DNA from: an uncultured Bacteroidales bacterium
GTDB taxonomy: Bacteria > Bacteroidota > Bacteroidia > Bacteroidales > FEN-979
Length of the DNA: 64,000 nucleotides
Direction of reading: 5' to 3'
Assembly (NCBI GenBank): GCA_903945175.1
Contig: CAJAUM010000134.1
Coordinates: 17,450 to 81,449 of the forward strand
The translations under genes and the position numbers were made by a program. Below the pieces are notes generated by a model. The model searched no databases. It was not told the origin of the DNA and saw nothing but the letters and a program-made list of their open reading frames with translations. This document shows positions 42,087-51,061 of the stretch, one piece after another (position 1 is the stretch's first letter; every line of letters begins with the position of its first letter).

Positions 42087-43619
42087 ATGATACCAAATCC
42101 CGTTCGCGTACGATTTGCACCAAGTCCAACCGGTCCGCTACACATTGGCGGCGTAAGAACTGCTTTATACAACTTTCTCTTTGCGCGTAAGCATGGAGGT
42201 ACTTTGATACTCAGGATTGAAGATACCGACCAGAATCGGTTTGTCCCTGGCGCGGAACAATATATTATTGAATCGCTTGCATGGTGCGGTCTCAAATTTG
42301 ATGAAAGTCCTGAACGTGGTGGTCCGCATGCACCCTACAGGCAATCGGAGCGATCTGAAATTTACAAAGAATATATCCAGCGGTTAATTGTCAATGGTCA
42401 TGCATATTATGCTTTTGATACAGAGGCTGAACTGGAAGTAATGCGTGCCAGTTTTAAAGCTGATGGAAATAAGGTTTTCCAATATGATCAAAAAACACGG
42501 AAATCGTTAAGAAATTCCCTGACGGTCTCTGACTCTGAGGTCAATGCAATGCTTAAAGCCGGAACTCCCTATGTGATCAGGATAAAAATTCCGGAGAACC
42601 AACTGGTTGTAGTGCATGATTTGATAAGGGGAGATGTGACCGTGAACACGGCAAATCTTGATGATAAGGTGCTTTTCAAATCCGATGGACTGCCTACATA
42701 TCACCTTGCCAATGTCGTAGATGATTACCTTATGAAAATCACCCATGTAATCCGGGGTGAAGAGTGGCTTCCTTCAGCTCCATTGCATGTACTGCTTTAC
42801 CGTTTTTTCGGATGGGAAGATATCATGCCTCAATTTGCCCATTTGCCGCTGATTTTAAAGCCGGATGGAAATGGTAAATTAAGCAAACGAGATGGTGACA
42901 GGTTGGGGTTTCCTGTTTTTCCTACAGAATGGAAAGATCCGACTACCGGAGAATTGTATTCTGGTTATCGTGAATCGGGTTATTTATCCAACGCGGTGGT
43001 CAACATCCTGGTACATCTCGGCTGGAATCCCGGAACCGAACAGGAGCTTTTTTCGATGGAAGAGTTGATTCAACAATTTTCACTGGAGCGGGTTGGCAAG
43101 CACGGTTCAAAATTTGATCCAGAGAAGGCAAAATGGTTTAATCACCAATACTTACAGAGGAAATCAGATGAGGAGCTTTATCAGATGCTGAAGCCCTTTC
43201 TGGAACATAGCGGTGTAGCTCCCCCGGGTGAATATGTTGAAAAAGTCATCCGACTTGTGAAGGATCGGGTATTTCTTGTCCCTGATTTGTGGAATGCGGC
43301 CTGGTTTTTCTTCATAAGACCCCGGGATTATGATGCCCAGGTATATCAAAAAATCTGGCAACCTGTGACTACGGAGTTAATTCAGGGCTTTGCAAAGGAG
43401 ACAGCGCAGTTGGTGGATTTTAATAAAGAAACGCTTCATGAGCTGGTCTTGCATTTCATTGCAAATTCAGGCGTAAAGATGGGCCAGTTAATGAACCCGC
43501 TGCGCCTGCTGATGGTTGGTTCAAACCAGGGACCCGGTATGATGGACCTGGCCGAGGTTATAGGGAAAAAAGAGTTTCTTGAAAGGATCAGAATTGGCGT
43601 GGAAAAATTGACAAAATAG
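42087..43619 (+). CDS. gltX: Glutamate--tRNA ligase
   Basis: From the ATG at 42087 the product is 510 residues, the family's usual size. Class I synthetase signatures are RFAPSPTGPLHIGGVRTALY (residues 8-27, HIGH-type motif HIGG) and KLSKRDGDRLG (KMSKS-type) near 260. It charges tRNA-Glu with glutamate. The genome also encodes GlnRS next to tRNA-Gln (44.5-46.3 kb), so this enzyme is likely discriminating and not needed for the indirect Gln pathway (inference). The frame is open to 41919, but the family alignment starts at IPNPVRVRFAPSP. Confidence 0.97.
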   Translation: MIPNPVRVRFAPSPTGPLHIGGVRTALYNFLFARKHGGTLILRIEDTDQNRFVPGAEQYIIESLAWCGLKFDESPERGGPHAPYRQSERSEIYKEYIQRLIVNGHAYYAFDTEAELEVMRASFKADGNKVFQYDQKTRKSLRNSLTVSDSEVNAMLKAGTPYVIRIKIPENQLVVVHDLIRGDVTVNTANLDDKVLFKSDGLPTYHLANVVDDYLMKITHVIRGEEWLPSAPLHVLLYRFFGWEDIMPQFAHLPLILKPDGNGKLSKRDGDRLGFPVFPTEWKDPTTGELYSGYRESGYLSNAVVNILVHLGWNPGTEQELFSMEELIQQFSLERVGKHGSKFDPEKAKWFNHQYLQRKSDEELYQMLKPFLEHSGVAPPGEYVEKVIRLVKDRVFLVPDLWNAAWFFFIRPRDYDAQVYQKIWQPVTTELIQGFAKETAQLVDFNKETLHELVLHFIANSGVKMGQLMNPLRLLMVGSNQGPGMMDLAEVIGKKEFLERIRIGVEKLTK

Positions 43620-43761
43620 ACTAACCCGGGCTTTTAGGGCGCCGGGGTCCGTGGTGCGTTGAATATTATCACTGCACTCAACCGCGGTTCCTTTGCGGCA
43701 TACAAAAATTGATCTATTTATTTGTATATTTACCAAAATTTAACATTAAAACAGCGAACAG

Positions 43762-44421
43762 ATGAAAACAGGAAAAAAAATTATTGGATTGTTGTCAGTT
43801 ATGGCCGTGATCATGCTTAATTCATGTACTGCCCCGGTAACACTGACAAGCTGGAAAAATCCGGATTCCAAATCACAGGTTTCGAAGGTGGTTCTTATGC
43901 CAATGTTTGAAAAACTGGAATATATGAAACCCTTTGAACAATCAATGGATGCCTATTTCGAACAGCAGGGTCTCAAAACCATTGGCTCCCTGGACTTTCT
44001 GAATCCAAATATCAAATATTCCATTGACGACATCAAGAAAAAATGCGACAGCCTGAGCGCTGATGGTATTTTGGTTTTTATTTATAAAGGCACCGATAAG
44101 ACTGAGAATTATATTCCGCCAACAACATACTATACCGGTGGCTATGGCGGATATTGGGGCGGCGGATATTGGGGCGGCGGATACTATGGTGGATATTATG
44201 GTGGCACCGTTTCAACGGGAGGATACTGGACAACCACCTCTGTTCTTAACCTTACGGCAAGCCTTTATTGTTGGGGATCAAAAGATGCAGTTTGGACTGC
44301 TGAAATTACCATCACTGACCCCGAGTACGTTGATCAGGTTTCAGTTCAGATTGCTCAGCAAATATTTGCCGATTGGCAGAAATACGGTCTTTTGAAGCCT
44401 ATCGTGACTTCGAAGAAATAG
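43762..44421 (+). CDS. Lipoprotein with Gly/Tyr/Trp-rich repeat
   Basis: The 219-residue protein has a lipoprotein signal with acylated Cys near residue 22 (MLNSCTAPV). A compact domain (residues about 25-110) resembles DUF4136-type lipoproteins, with VVLMPMFEKLEYMKPFEQSM and FNP-like strands. A low-complexity stretch of about 28 residues dominated by Gly, Tyr and Trp follows (44137-44231). The end SLYCWGSKDAVWTAEITITDPEYVDQ and VQIAQQIFADW is again ordered. Its function is unknown, probably envelope. The 142-base gap before it shows no clear promoter. It ends at a terminator shared with tRNA-Gln. Confidence 0.7.
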   Translation: MKTGKKIIGLLSVMAVIMLNSCTAPVTLTSWKNPDSKSQVSKVVLMPMFEKLEYMKPFEQSMDAYFEQQGLKTIGSLDFLNPNIKYSIDDIKKKCDSLSADGILVFIYKGTDKTENYIPPTTYYTGGYGGYWGGGYWGGGYYGGYYGGTVSTGGYWTTTSVLNLTASLYCWGSKDAVWTAEITITDPEYVDQVSVQIAQQIFADWQKYGLLKPIVTSKK

Positions 44422-44450
44422 CCATTTCCAAGAGGCTCCACGGTCAAACA

Positions 44451-44488
44451 AAAAGCCCTGTAAGTTGTTGATTTACAGGGCTTTTTTG
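44451..44488. terminator. Intrinsic terminator between the lipoprotein gene and tRNA-Gln
   Basis: A 13-bp perfect stem (44451-44463 with 44473-44485) has an A-rich left and T-rich right flank. It can stop both the lipoprotein transcript (+) and the tRNA-Gln transcript (-), whose 3' end is at 44489. Confidence 0.85.
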
Positions 44489-44561
44489 TTGTCCGACTAG
44501 GGGTCGAACCTAGACTCTAATGATCCAGAATCATTTGTGTTGCCAGTTACACCATCGGACA
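44489..44561 (-). tRNA. tRNA-Gln (anticodon CTG)
   Basis: A 73-base cloverleaf: acceptor TGTCCGA/TCGGACA with discriminator A, a four-pair D stem, anticodon stem AATGA/TCATT with loop TTCTGGA (anticodon CTG), and T arm CTAGG/CCTAG with TTCGACC. The 3' CCA is not encoded. It lies 44 bases from the glnS stop on the same strand but has its own -7 element. Confidence 0.95.
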
Positions 44562-44570
44562 ATCTGAGCG

Positions 44571-44578
44571 CAAAATTA
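44571..44578 (-). promoter_or_regulatory. -7 promoter element for tRNA-Gln
   Basis: TAATTTTG on the minus strand ends 9 bases before the tRNA 5' end. The same octamer precedes the other two tRNA genes in the window. Confidence 0.65.
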
Positions 44579-44605
44579 ATACTTTTTTCGCAAAATTGTC
44601 AAGTT

Positions 44606-46309
44606 TTATTTTACCTTTTCCACTTTGGACCATGAATCCTTTAATGATACTACCCTGTTGAATACCAGGTTTTGTGCGGTTGAATCATGGTCCACTGAAA
44701 AGTAGCCGATACGTTCAAACTGGTATTTTTCCAGAATCTGTGCATTTTTAACAGCTGGTTCTATCATGGCCGTAACGATTTTCAGGGAATCGGGATTCAG
44801 ATAATCCAGATATGTTTTTCCCTCTTCAGCCTCATCAGGATTTTCCATGACAAATAAACGATCATATAGCCTGACTTCGGTCTTTATTGCATATTTTTCA
44901 GAAACCCAATGCAATGTTCCCTTTACCTTCCTGTTGCTCTCAGGCATGCCACTTTTTGTCAACGGGTCGTATGTGCAATGAATTTCTTCAATCTCGCCCG
45001 TTTTTGGGTCTTTCACGACATGTTCGCACTTGATGATGTAAGCAGCCTTCAGTCGGACCTCACGGCCCGGAGCGAGGCGAAAAAACTTATTTGGGGGATC
45101 TTCCATAAAATCGTCCCTTTCGATGAAGATTGTCTTAGTAAAAGGAAGTTTACGTTTTCCCTTTGTCTCATCTTCAGGATTGTTTACCGCCTCCATTTCC
45201 TCCACCAGCTCTTCAGGATAGTTGTCAATCACTATTTTCACCGGATCAAGCACAGCCATCAAACGGTTAGCGCGCTTGTTGAGATCTTCCCGGATGCAGA
45301 ATTCGAGCAGGCTGACGTCGATGATATTGTCGCGCTTGGCAACACCGATTGTTTCTGCGAAATTCCGTATAGATTCGGGCGTATATCCACGACGTCGCAA
45401 TCCGCAAATGGTTGGCATACGGGGATCGTCCCATCCGGTTACATTGCCATCACGGACCAGTTCCAGCAATTTACGTTTGCTCATTACGGTATAGGTCATG
45501 TTTAACCGTGCAAATTCGATTTGTCTGGGAGCATAAATGCCTATTTCGTGGATAAACCAATCATACAGCGGCCTGTGCACTTCAAATTCAAGGGTACATA
45601 TGGAATGGGTGATGCGCTCAATTGAATCGGACTGGCCATGGGCAAAATCATACATCGGGTAAATACACCACTGGTTGCCTGTACGATGATGGTGGGTATG
45701 CAGGATCCTGTACAGGACAGGATCGCGCATATGCATATTCGGGGAGGTCAAATCAATTTTTGCACGCAATACCCTTGAGCCGTCGGGGAATTCACCGGCA
45801 CGCATGCGTGCAAAAAGATCGATGTTTTCTTCTACCGAACGGTGCCGAAAAGGGCTCTCCTTACCGGGGCGGGTAGGGGTACCCCTTGTTTCGGAAATCT
45901 CTTCGGCTGTCATATCGCATACAAATGCTTTGCCTTTCCTGATCAGGATTACAGCGTATCCATATAGTTGTTCAAAATAATCGGAAGCATAAAACAACCG
46001 GTCCTCCCAATCGAAACCAAGCCATTTTACATCTTCCATTATTGAATCGACATATTCAACCTCTTCTTTCACCGGATTGGTATCATCAAACCGGAGATTC
46101 GTTTTTCCGTTGTATTTTTTACTCAGGCCAAAATTCAGACATATGGATTTGGCGTGGCCGATATGCAGGTAGCCATTGGGTTCTGGTGGGAACCGGGTAT
46201 GAACCCTGCTGTCATTTACCCCATTACGAATATCATTTTCAATGATTTCTTCAATAAAATTGAGCGATCGTATAATCTTTTCCTCTTCCTTTTTTCTGGG
46301 TTCTTCCAT
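44606..46309 (-). CDS. glnS: Glutamine--tRNA ligase
   Basis: The 567-residue class I synthetase has [22 protein letters not shown] (residues 40-61, HIGH motif) and [11 protein letters not shown] (KMSKS-type). The middle block [18 protein letters not shown] fits GlnRS, not GluRS. It joins Gln directly to tRNA-Gln. A tRNA-Gln gene follows immediately downstream on the same strand. The length is standard for bacterial GlnRS, and there is no extra C-terminal domain. Confidence 0.97.
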   Translation of the reverse strand: MEEPRKKEEEKIIRSLNFIEEIIENDIRNGVNDSRVHTRFPPEPNGYLHIGHAKSICLNFGLSKKYNGKTNLRFDDTNPVKEEVEYVDSIMEDVKWLGFDWEDRLFYASDYFEQLYGYAVILIRKGKAFVCDMTAEEISETRGTPTRPGKESPFRHRSVEENIDLFARMRAGEFPDGSRVLRAKIDLTSPNMHMRDPVLYRILHTHHHRTGNQWCIYPMYDFAHGQSDSIERITHSICTLEFEVHRPLYDWFIHEIGIYAPRQIEFARLNMTYTVMSKRKLLELVRDGNVTGWDDPRMPTICGLRRRGYTPESIRNFAETIGVAKRDNIIDVSLLEFCIREDLNKRANRLMAVLDPVKIVIDNYPEELVEEMEAVNNPEDETKGKRKLPFTKTIFIERDDFMEDPPNKFFRLAPGREVRLKAAYIIKCEHVVKDPKTGEIEEIHCTYDPLTKSGMPESNRKVKGTLHWVSEKYAIKTEVRLYDRLFVMENPDEAEEGKTYLDYLNPDSLKIVTAMIEPAVKNAQILEKYQFERIGYFSVDHDSTAQNLVFNRVVSLKDSWSKVEKVK

Positions 46310-46383
46310 AAAAGCAATATAAACGTTTCAAAATGTCGTAAGAATAGGTATTGGTTTGATAAAATATCTCCCCAACCCGACTG

Positions 46384-46391
46384 CAAACTTA
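46384..46391 (-). promoter_or_regulatory. -7 promoter element for glnS
   Basis: TAAGTTTG on the minus strand matches TAnnTTTG, about 75 bases before the glnS ATG. Confidence 0.5.
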
Positions 46392-46461
46392 CTACAATTT
46401 AAAAACAGAGGGTCCGATTCCCGGGAATTTGATAATTTCACCGTTTAAAAAATGAAATATT

Positions 46462-46818
46462 ATGGGCACGATTTTACTTGAAGGAATGGAATTCTTTGCA
46501 TTTCACGGATGTTTCAAGGAGGAACAGATCATTGGAACAAAATTCATTGTTGATTTGTACATTGATGTCGACACAACCTTGGCTGAAAATTCCGATTACC
46601 TGAAAGATACTGTTGATTATTCAGGACTTTACCTATGTGTAAAAAAGCAGATGGAACAAAAATCCCATCTGCTGGAACACCTGGCTAAGCGCATCGTCGC
46701 AGCAGTCCAAAATGAGTTTCCGGCGGTTTCTGCCATTGAGTTAAAGTTAGCTAAAATAAATCCACCGTTAGGCGGCAAGATGCACCAGGTAAGCTATAAG
46801 ACCCTTTGGAGGAAATGA
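46462..46818 (+). CDS. folB: Dihydroneopterin aldolase
   Basis: The 118-residue FolB family protein catalyses conversion of dihydroneopterin to hydroxymethyl-dihydropterin in folate synthesis. It shows the FolB start LEGMEFFAFHGCFKEEQIIG (about 6-25, with the pterin-site Glu), the DTVDYSGLY block (near 49) and the C-terminal active-site region KINPPLGGKMHQVSY (catalytic Lys near 101). Length is standard. It is a single gene divergent from glnS and followed by tRNA-Cys on the same strand. Confidence 0.94.
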   Translation: MGTILLEGMEFFAFHGCFKEEQIIGTKFIVDLYIDVDTTLAENSDYLKDTVDYSGLYLCVKKQMEQKSHLLEHLAKRIVAAVQNEFPAVSAIELKLAKINPPLGGKMHQVSYKTLWRK

Positions 46819-46844
46819 TTTGGTGATAATCTCAAAACTTTTTG

Positions 46845-46852
46845 TAATTTTG
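46845..46852 (+). promoter_or_regulatory. -7 promoter element for tRNA-Cys
   Basis: TAATTTTG ends 14 bases before the tRNA. A TTTG at 46819-46822, 22 bases upstream, is a candidate -33 element. Confidence 0.6.
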
Positions 46853-46866
46853 CACCCTCATTTTAT

Positions 46867-46937
46867 GGTTTCGTGGCCGAGTGGCTAGGCAGCGGTCTGC
46901 AAAACCGTCCACAGCGGTTCGACTCCGCTCGAAACCT
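46867..46937 (+). tRNA. tRNA-Cys (anticodon GCA)
   Basis: A 71-base cloverleaf with acceptor GGTTTCG/CGAAACC and discriminator T (the U73 identity base of tRNA-Cys), and anticodon loop CTGCAAA. T arm GCGG-TTCGACT-CCGC. CCA is not encoded. Confidence 0.95.
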
Positions 46938-46940
46938 CCC

Positions 46941-46972
46941 AAACCCGTTTCTTTTTGAAGCGGGTTTTTATT
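46941..46972. terminator. Terminator after tRNA-Cys and at the mreD end
   Basis: The arms 46941-46951 and 46957-46967 form an 11-bp stem (one G-U) with T-rich flanks on both strands. It lies between tRNA-Cys (+) and the convergent mreD stop (46968), so it can serve both. Confidence 0.8.
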
Positions 46973-47483
46973 TTGAGCTTGTGTTCAGAATATATTCGCT
47001 TATCAGCACCAACATCAGTGTAAAAACGCCGCTTAGCAAGACACGGGCAAAAGTTGCGAAAAATTCACTGAAACGAAACACTTCAAGATAAAAGAGTGCG
47101 GTATGGTGAATAAGAATGAGTATAATCGAATAATAAAGAAACCATTTTATTCCCTGGGTTCTCAGTGAAGGTGTATCGCCAATGAGGGATTCGTTTCCGG
47201 AGGAGATTGCGGTAATAATAAACGGACGGGCAAATGCCATTGCTAAACATGCAGAAGCATTTAACCCAATGGTATTTGTAAAAATGTCGATGCTGATTCC
47301 CAGAACAAAAGAGAGTAACAATAGCATCCAGCGGGGTGTGGAAAATGGCAGTAAAAGAATGAAATAAATATAGAAATAGGGGTTTATATACCCCCCAAGA
47401 TTAATATGGTTAAGGATCAAAACCTGAAAAATAATCAGGAAGACAAAACGTAAAATGTTAAAGAAAAAAGTCCTTGATGTCAA
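46968..47483 (-). CDS. mreD: Rod-shape-determining protein MreD
   Basis: A 171-residue membrane protein with about five to six hydrophobic helices. It has the MreD pattern IFQVLILNHINLGGYINPYFYIYFILLLPF near the N-terminus and FVLGISIDIFTNTIGLNASA (about 60-80). It is a partner of MreC in the elongation complex that guides lateral wall synthesis. It lies 11 bases downstream of mreC. The operon ends here at a terminator, so the mrdA (PBP2) and rodA genes that often follow mreD in Bacteroidota are not adjacent. Confidence 0.9.
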   Translation of the reverse strand: MTSRTFFFNILRFVFLIIFQVLILNHINLGGYINPYFYIYFILLLPFSTPRWMLLLLSFVLGISIDIFTNTIGLNASACLAMAFARPFIITAISSGNESLIGDTPSLRTQGIKWFLYYSIILILIHHTALFYLEVFRFSEFFATFARVLLSGVFTLMLVLISEYILNTSSK

Positions 47484-47494
47484 TATTGATAATA

Positions 47495-48340
47495 TTATTC
47501 CTTATTTTTTGATTGTGATTTATAGGAGTCTCTCAGTTGCTCTTTTTCTTTCCGCATCATGTCCACAACTACTTCGATGTATCCAAGGCTATTAAAATCG
47601 GTGGAAAAGTGAATCTCTCCATTGTTGAAATTTTCATCCTGTACTTTGGTAAAATCGCTTATCATACCTATCAGTAAACCTTCTGGAAAAATGTCAGAAT
47701 TGCCACTGGTTATAATGGTATCTCCTTTGACAATTTGAACATGCTTTGGGATTTCCTTTACCTGACCAGTTCTGTAACTGCCTCCGTCCCATTCAACATT
47801 AACAAGCTGGTTGTTTTTTTTAAACTTTCCGGAAATCTTGCTGTCTTTATTCAACATCGACATGGCCCAACTAAAATGAGGAGAAACATTCACCACCTGT
47901 CCAACAATTTTATTACCGATAATGACACCCATATGGTTTTCAATTCCGTGAAGCGATCCCTTATTGATCATCAGGAAGTTATTTCGCTTGTTGGTAGAGT
48001 TGCTGATTACTTTGGCGCTGATATACTTATATTCCAACTTAACAACACTGTCTTTTTTATAAAACACATTGAGGTCGGTCGCATAAAATGCTTCCGGTAT
48101 CCGTGAGTGCAATTTTGCCATCTCTTCAATCAGAACTCTGTTTGTTTTACGAAGGGAAAAGTATTCAGTGACACTGCTGGATAAATTATTCACGGAGCCA
48201 GAAACAGAATTTGAAACTGAATACAGCGCGCTCCCCTGGAATTCATTATAGTTAAAAAACAAAATCAGTGAGAATGTCTCCAGAAGCAGGAATAGAAAAT
48301 AGAAATAGTGCTCCCTAAGAAATAAAAAAAGATTCCGCAT
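47495..48340 (-). CDS. mreC: Cell-shape protein MreC
   Basis: The 281-residue protein has an N-terminal membrane helix (about 13-30), a coiled-coil segment (about 55-75) and two beta-barrel domains. The family block NSTNKRNNFLMINKGSLHGIENHMGVI is near 115-140, and GDTIITSGNSDIFPEGLLIG near 205-225. It is periplasmic, bridging MreB/MreD to wall synthases. The tail is Lys/Glu-rich. It follows mreB by 8 bases. Confidence 0.94.
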   Translation of the reverse strand: MRNLFLFLREHYFYFLFLLLETFSLILFFNYNEFQGSALYSVSNSVSGSVNNLSSSVTEYFSLRKTNRVLIEEMAKLHSRIPEAFYATDLNVFYKKDSVVKLEYKYISAKVISNSTNKRNNFLMINKGSLHGIENHMGVIIGNKIVGQVVNVSPHFSWAMSMLNKDSKISGKFKKNNQLVNVEWDGGSYRTGQVKEIPKHVQIVKGDTIITSGNSDIFPEGLLIGMISDFTKVQDENFNNGEIHFSTDFNSLGYIEVVVDMMRKEKEQLRDSYKSQSKNKE

Positions 48341-48348
48341 AGCGCCTC

Positions 48349-49362
48349 TTACTTGATGAGGAACGTAAACTTGTCAAAATTTTTCAATGCGATACCTGTT
48401 CCGCGGGCTACGGCGCGCAATGGGTCTTCGGCAACATGCACTTTAAGTTTGGTTTTCAGGTGGAGGCGTTTGTCAAGCCCACGCAGCAGGGCGCCGCCGC
48501 CTGTAAGATAGATGCCTGTTTCGAATATATCAGAAGCCAATTCTGGTGGCGTCATTTCCAATGCATTAAGGACGGCAGCTTCAATTTTTGCCACAGATTT
48601 GTCAAGGCAGTGTGCAATTTCAGTATGGTTTACAATGATCTCCTTGGGAATGCCCGTAAGCAAATCACGGCCATGAACAGCATAATCGGGAGGAGGGTTA
48701 TCGATATCAGCCAATGCAGCGCCGACTTCGATTTTAATTCGTTCCGAGGTGCGCTCGCCCACATTGATGTTGTGCTGTTTACGCATATATTCTTCGATGT
48801 CTGCATTGAACTCATCGCCTGCTATTCGGATGGATTTGCTGTTTACAATACCCCCCAGTGCAATAACGGCGATTTCGCTGGTCCCACCCCCGATATCAAT
48901 AACCATGTTTCCGATTGGCTCTAGCACATCGATTCCTATACCGATGGCAGCGGCCATGGGTTCATGGATAAGACGGACCTCTTTGGCCCCCGCTTGTTCT
49001 GCAGATTCCTTTACGGCTCTTTCTTCCACCTCGGTTATACCAGAAGGGATGCAGATAACCATTTTCAAAGCAGGCGGAAACCATGATTTGCGTAAATCTA
49101 TCATTTTGATCATGGCCCTGATCATATGTTCGGTAGCCTGAAAATCAGCAATCACACCACCCCTGAGCGGGCGTATGGTTTTGATATTTTCATGTGTTTT
49201 CCCGTGCATCATCTGGGCCTTTTTCCCAACGGCAATGATCTTTCCTGAACTCCGCTCAATGGCCACGATGGAAGGTTCGTCGACAACAACCTTATCATTA
49301 TAAATGATGACTGTATTCGCCGTACCTAAATCAATTGCTATTTCTTTTGTGAACAATCCCAT
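48349..49362 (-). CDS. mreB: Actin-like rod-shape protein MreB
   Basis: The 337-residue actin homologue starts IDLGTANTVIIY (phosphate 1 motif, residues 10-21). Phosphate 2 is VIDIGGGTSEIAVIALGG (about 160), adenosine is TGGGALLRGLDKRL (about 288), and the connect motif is EPMAAAIG. It forms membrane-bound filaments that position wall synthesis. It is the second gene of the purH-mreB-mreC-mreD cluster, 10 bases after the purH stop. Confidence 0.97.
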   Translation of the reverse strand: MGLFTKEIAIDLGTANTVIIYNDKVVVDEPSIVAIERSSGKIIAVGKKAQMMHGKTHENIKTIRPLRGGVIADFQATEHMIRAMIKMIDLRKSWFPPALKMVICIPSGITEVEERAVKESAEQAGAKEVRLIHEPMAAAIGIGIDVLEPIGNMVIDIGGGTSEIAVIALGGIVNSKSIRIAGDEFNADIEEYMRKQHNINVGERTSERIKIEVGAALADIDNPPPDYAVHGRDLLTGIPKEIIVNHTEIAHCLDKSVAKIEAAVLNALEMTPPELASDIFETGIYLTGGGALLRGLDKRLHLKTKLKVHVAEDPLRAVARGTGIALKNFDKFTFLIK

Positions 49363-49372
49363 TTATCAGATT

Positions 49373-50899
49373 TTAATGTTTAAAATGTCTAATGCCGGTA
49401 AAGACCATAGACATGTCGTGACTGTTACAGTAATTCACAGAATCGACATCCCTTATAGATCCACCGGGCTGTATAACTGCTTTAATACGTGCTTCATGCG
49501 CAATTTCTACACAATCAGCAAATGGAAAAAATGCATCCGATGCCATCACCGATCCATCTGTGCTGAAACCAAAAGCTTGAGCTTTAATGATCGCTTGTCT
49601 TAGTGCATCCACCCGTGAAGTCTGACCCATTCCACAACCAATAAGCTGGAAATTTTTTACCAGAACAATGGTGTTAGATTTCAAATGTTTGACAATTTTA
49701 TTGGCAAAAACCAAAGCATCCATTTCTTCAAGGGATGGTTTGATTTTTGTAACGTATTGAAAATCAATTTTTTCCTCTGAACTGAGATCCTTTTCTTGTT
49801 CAAGCACCCCATTCAGAATGGATTTGAATTGACGCTTGGAGAAAACATAAGAATTTTTTTGCAAAATTATTCTATTTTTCTTTGATTTTAACAGATCAAT
49901 GGCATCCTTTTCATATCCGTCGGCAATTATTATTTCAAAAAACAATTTGTTAACCTCCTCCGCCACATCGTTTTTCAGGATACCATTGACTATGATGATA
50001 CCGCCGAACGCTGAAACGGGATCACAGGCAAGCGCATCAAGATAGGCTTCTTTAAAGGAGGGTCGTGAAGCAACGCCGCAAGGATTTGTATGTTTGATGA
50101 TGGCGACTGTTGGTTCGGCAAATTCACCTATCAGGTTAATAGCGGCATCCACATCAACCAGGTTGTTATACGATAATTCTTTCCCGTGCAGTTGGGTGAA
50201 AACCTCCTCCAGGTTTCCAAAAAAAGTACCTTTCTGATGCGGATTTTCCCCATAACGCATGGGATGCGACGAGGTAAAGCTATTTTTGAAGGCAGGAATA
50301 TGTTCATCCCTGTTAAAATACTCGAAAATCTTTGTATCATAATGAGACGAGACATTGAAAGCCATGGCCGCAAACAGGCGCCTGTCGATTAAACTGGTAA
50401 AACCATTGTTTTTTTCCAAGGTGTCAACCAATACCGGATATGCATTCGCAGAAGGAACCACGACCACGTGGGCATAATTTTTGGCAGCTGCACGAATCAG
50501 GGAGATGCCCCCGATGTCAATTTTTTCTATGATCTCGCTGTCATTGTTAGTGGAAGCAACCGTCTTTTCAAAGGGATAGAGATCTACGATCACCAAGTCA
50601 ATAGATGGAATTTCATATTTTTCCACATCTTTCACATCCGAAAGCTGATCACGTCTCCAAAGGATGCCCCCAAACACAGTCGGATGCAATGTTTTTACAC
50701 GGCCCCCAAGGATAGAAGGGTAGGAGGTGATAGACTCAACAGCGGTAGCCTGAATTCCCTTGCTTAATAAAAAATCATAGGTTCCTCCTGTTGAAATAAT
50801 TTGAATTCCGAATGACTCAATTTTTCTGGCAAGTTCCTCAATCCCATCTTTGGAATAGACAGAAATAAGGGCAGATTTAACTTTAATAAGATCATTCAT
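49373..50899 (-). CDS. purH: Bifunctional purine biosynthesis protein PurH
   Basis: The 508-residue enzyme catalyses the last two steps of IMP synthesis. The N-terminal MGS-like IMP cyclohydrolase domain (about 1-190) has STGGTYDFLLSKGI and GGRVKTLHPTVFGGIL. The C-terminal AICAR transformylase domain has KHTNPCGVA (active-site Lys-His) and SDAFFPFADCVEIA. Length is standard. TAACATTG at 50963-50970 (minus strand) is a 7/8 -7 candidate. Linkage of purH to mreB is common in Bacteroidota. Confidence 0.96.
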   Translation of the reverse strand: MNDLIKVKSALISVYSKDGIEELARKIESFGIQIISTGGTYDFLLSKGIQATAVESITSYPSILGGRVKTLHPTVFGGILWRRDQLSDVKDVEKYEIPSIDLVIVDLYPFEKTVASTNNDSEIIEKIDIGGISLIRAAAKNYAHVVVVPSANAYPVLVDTLEKNNGFTSLIDRRLFAAMAFNVSSHYDTKIFEYFNRDEHIPAFKNSFTSSHPMRYGENPHQKGTFFGNLEEVFTQLHGKELSYNNLVDVDAAINLIGEFAEPTVAIIKHTNPCGVASRPSFKEAYLDALACDPVSAFGGIIIVNGILKNDVAEEVNKLFFEIIIADGYEKDAIDLLKSKKNRIILQKNSYVFSKRQFKSILNGVLEQEKDLSSEEKIDFQYVTKIKPSLEEMDALVFANKIVKHLKSNTIVLVKNFQLIGCGMGQTSRVDALRQAIIKAQAFGFSTDGSVMASDAFFPFADCVEIAHEARIKAVIQPGGSIRDVDSVNYCNSHDMSMVFTGIRHFKH

Positions 50900-51061
50900 G
50901 CGGTTGCGTTATGTAACAATATTTGATAACCTGCGTCTAACTCCCGCTTTTATGGAAGCTTTGCAATGTTACCAAAAAAACCCGGATCAAACAATGGGTT
51001 CGGCTTCGTTCGGAATTAAATATTACTTTTACTGTTCTTTTAAACGGAAATCGACTCGTCC

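Noticed and set aside
44063..44395. Overlapping plus-frame reading of the Gly/Tyr/Trp repeat
   Set aside because: It is only another frame of the low-complexity repeat of the lipoprotein gene.
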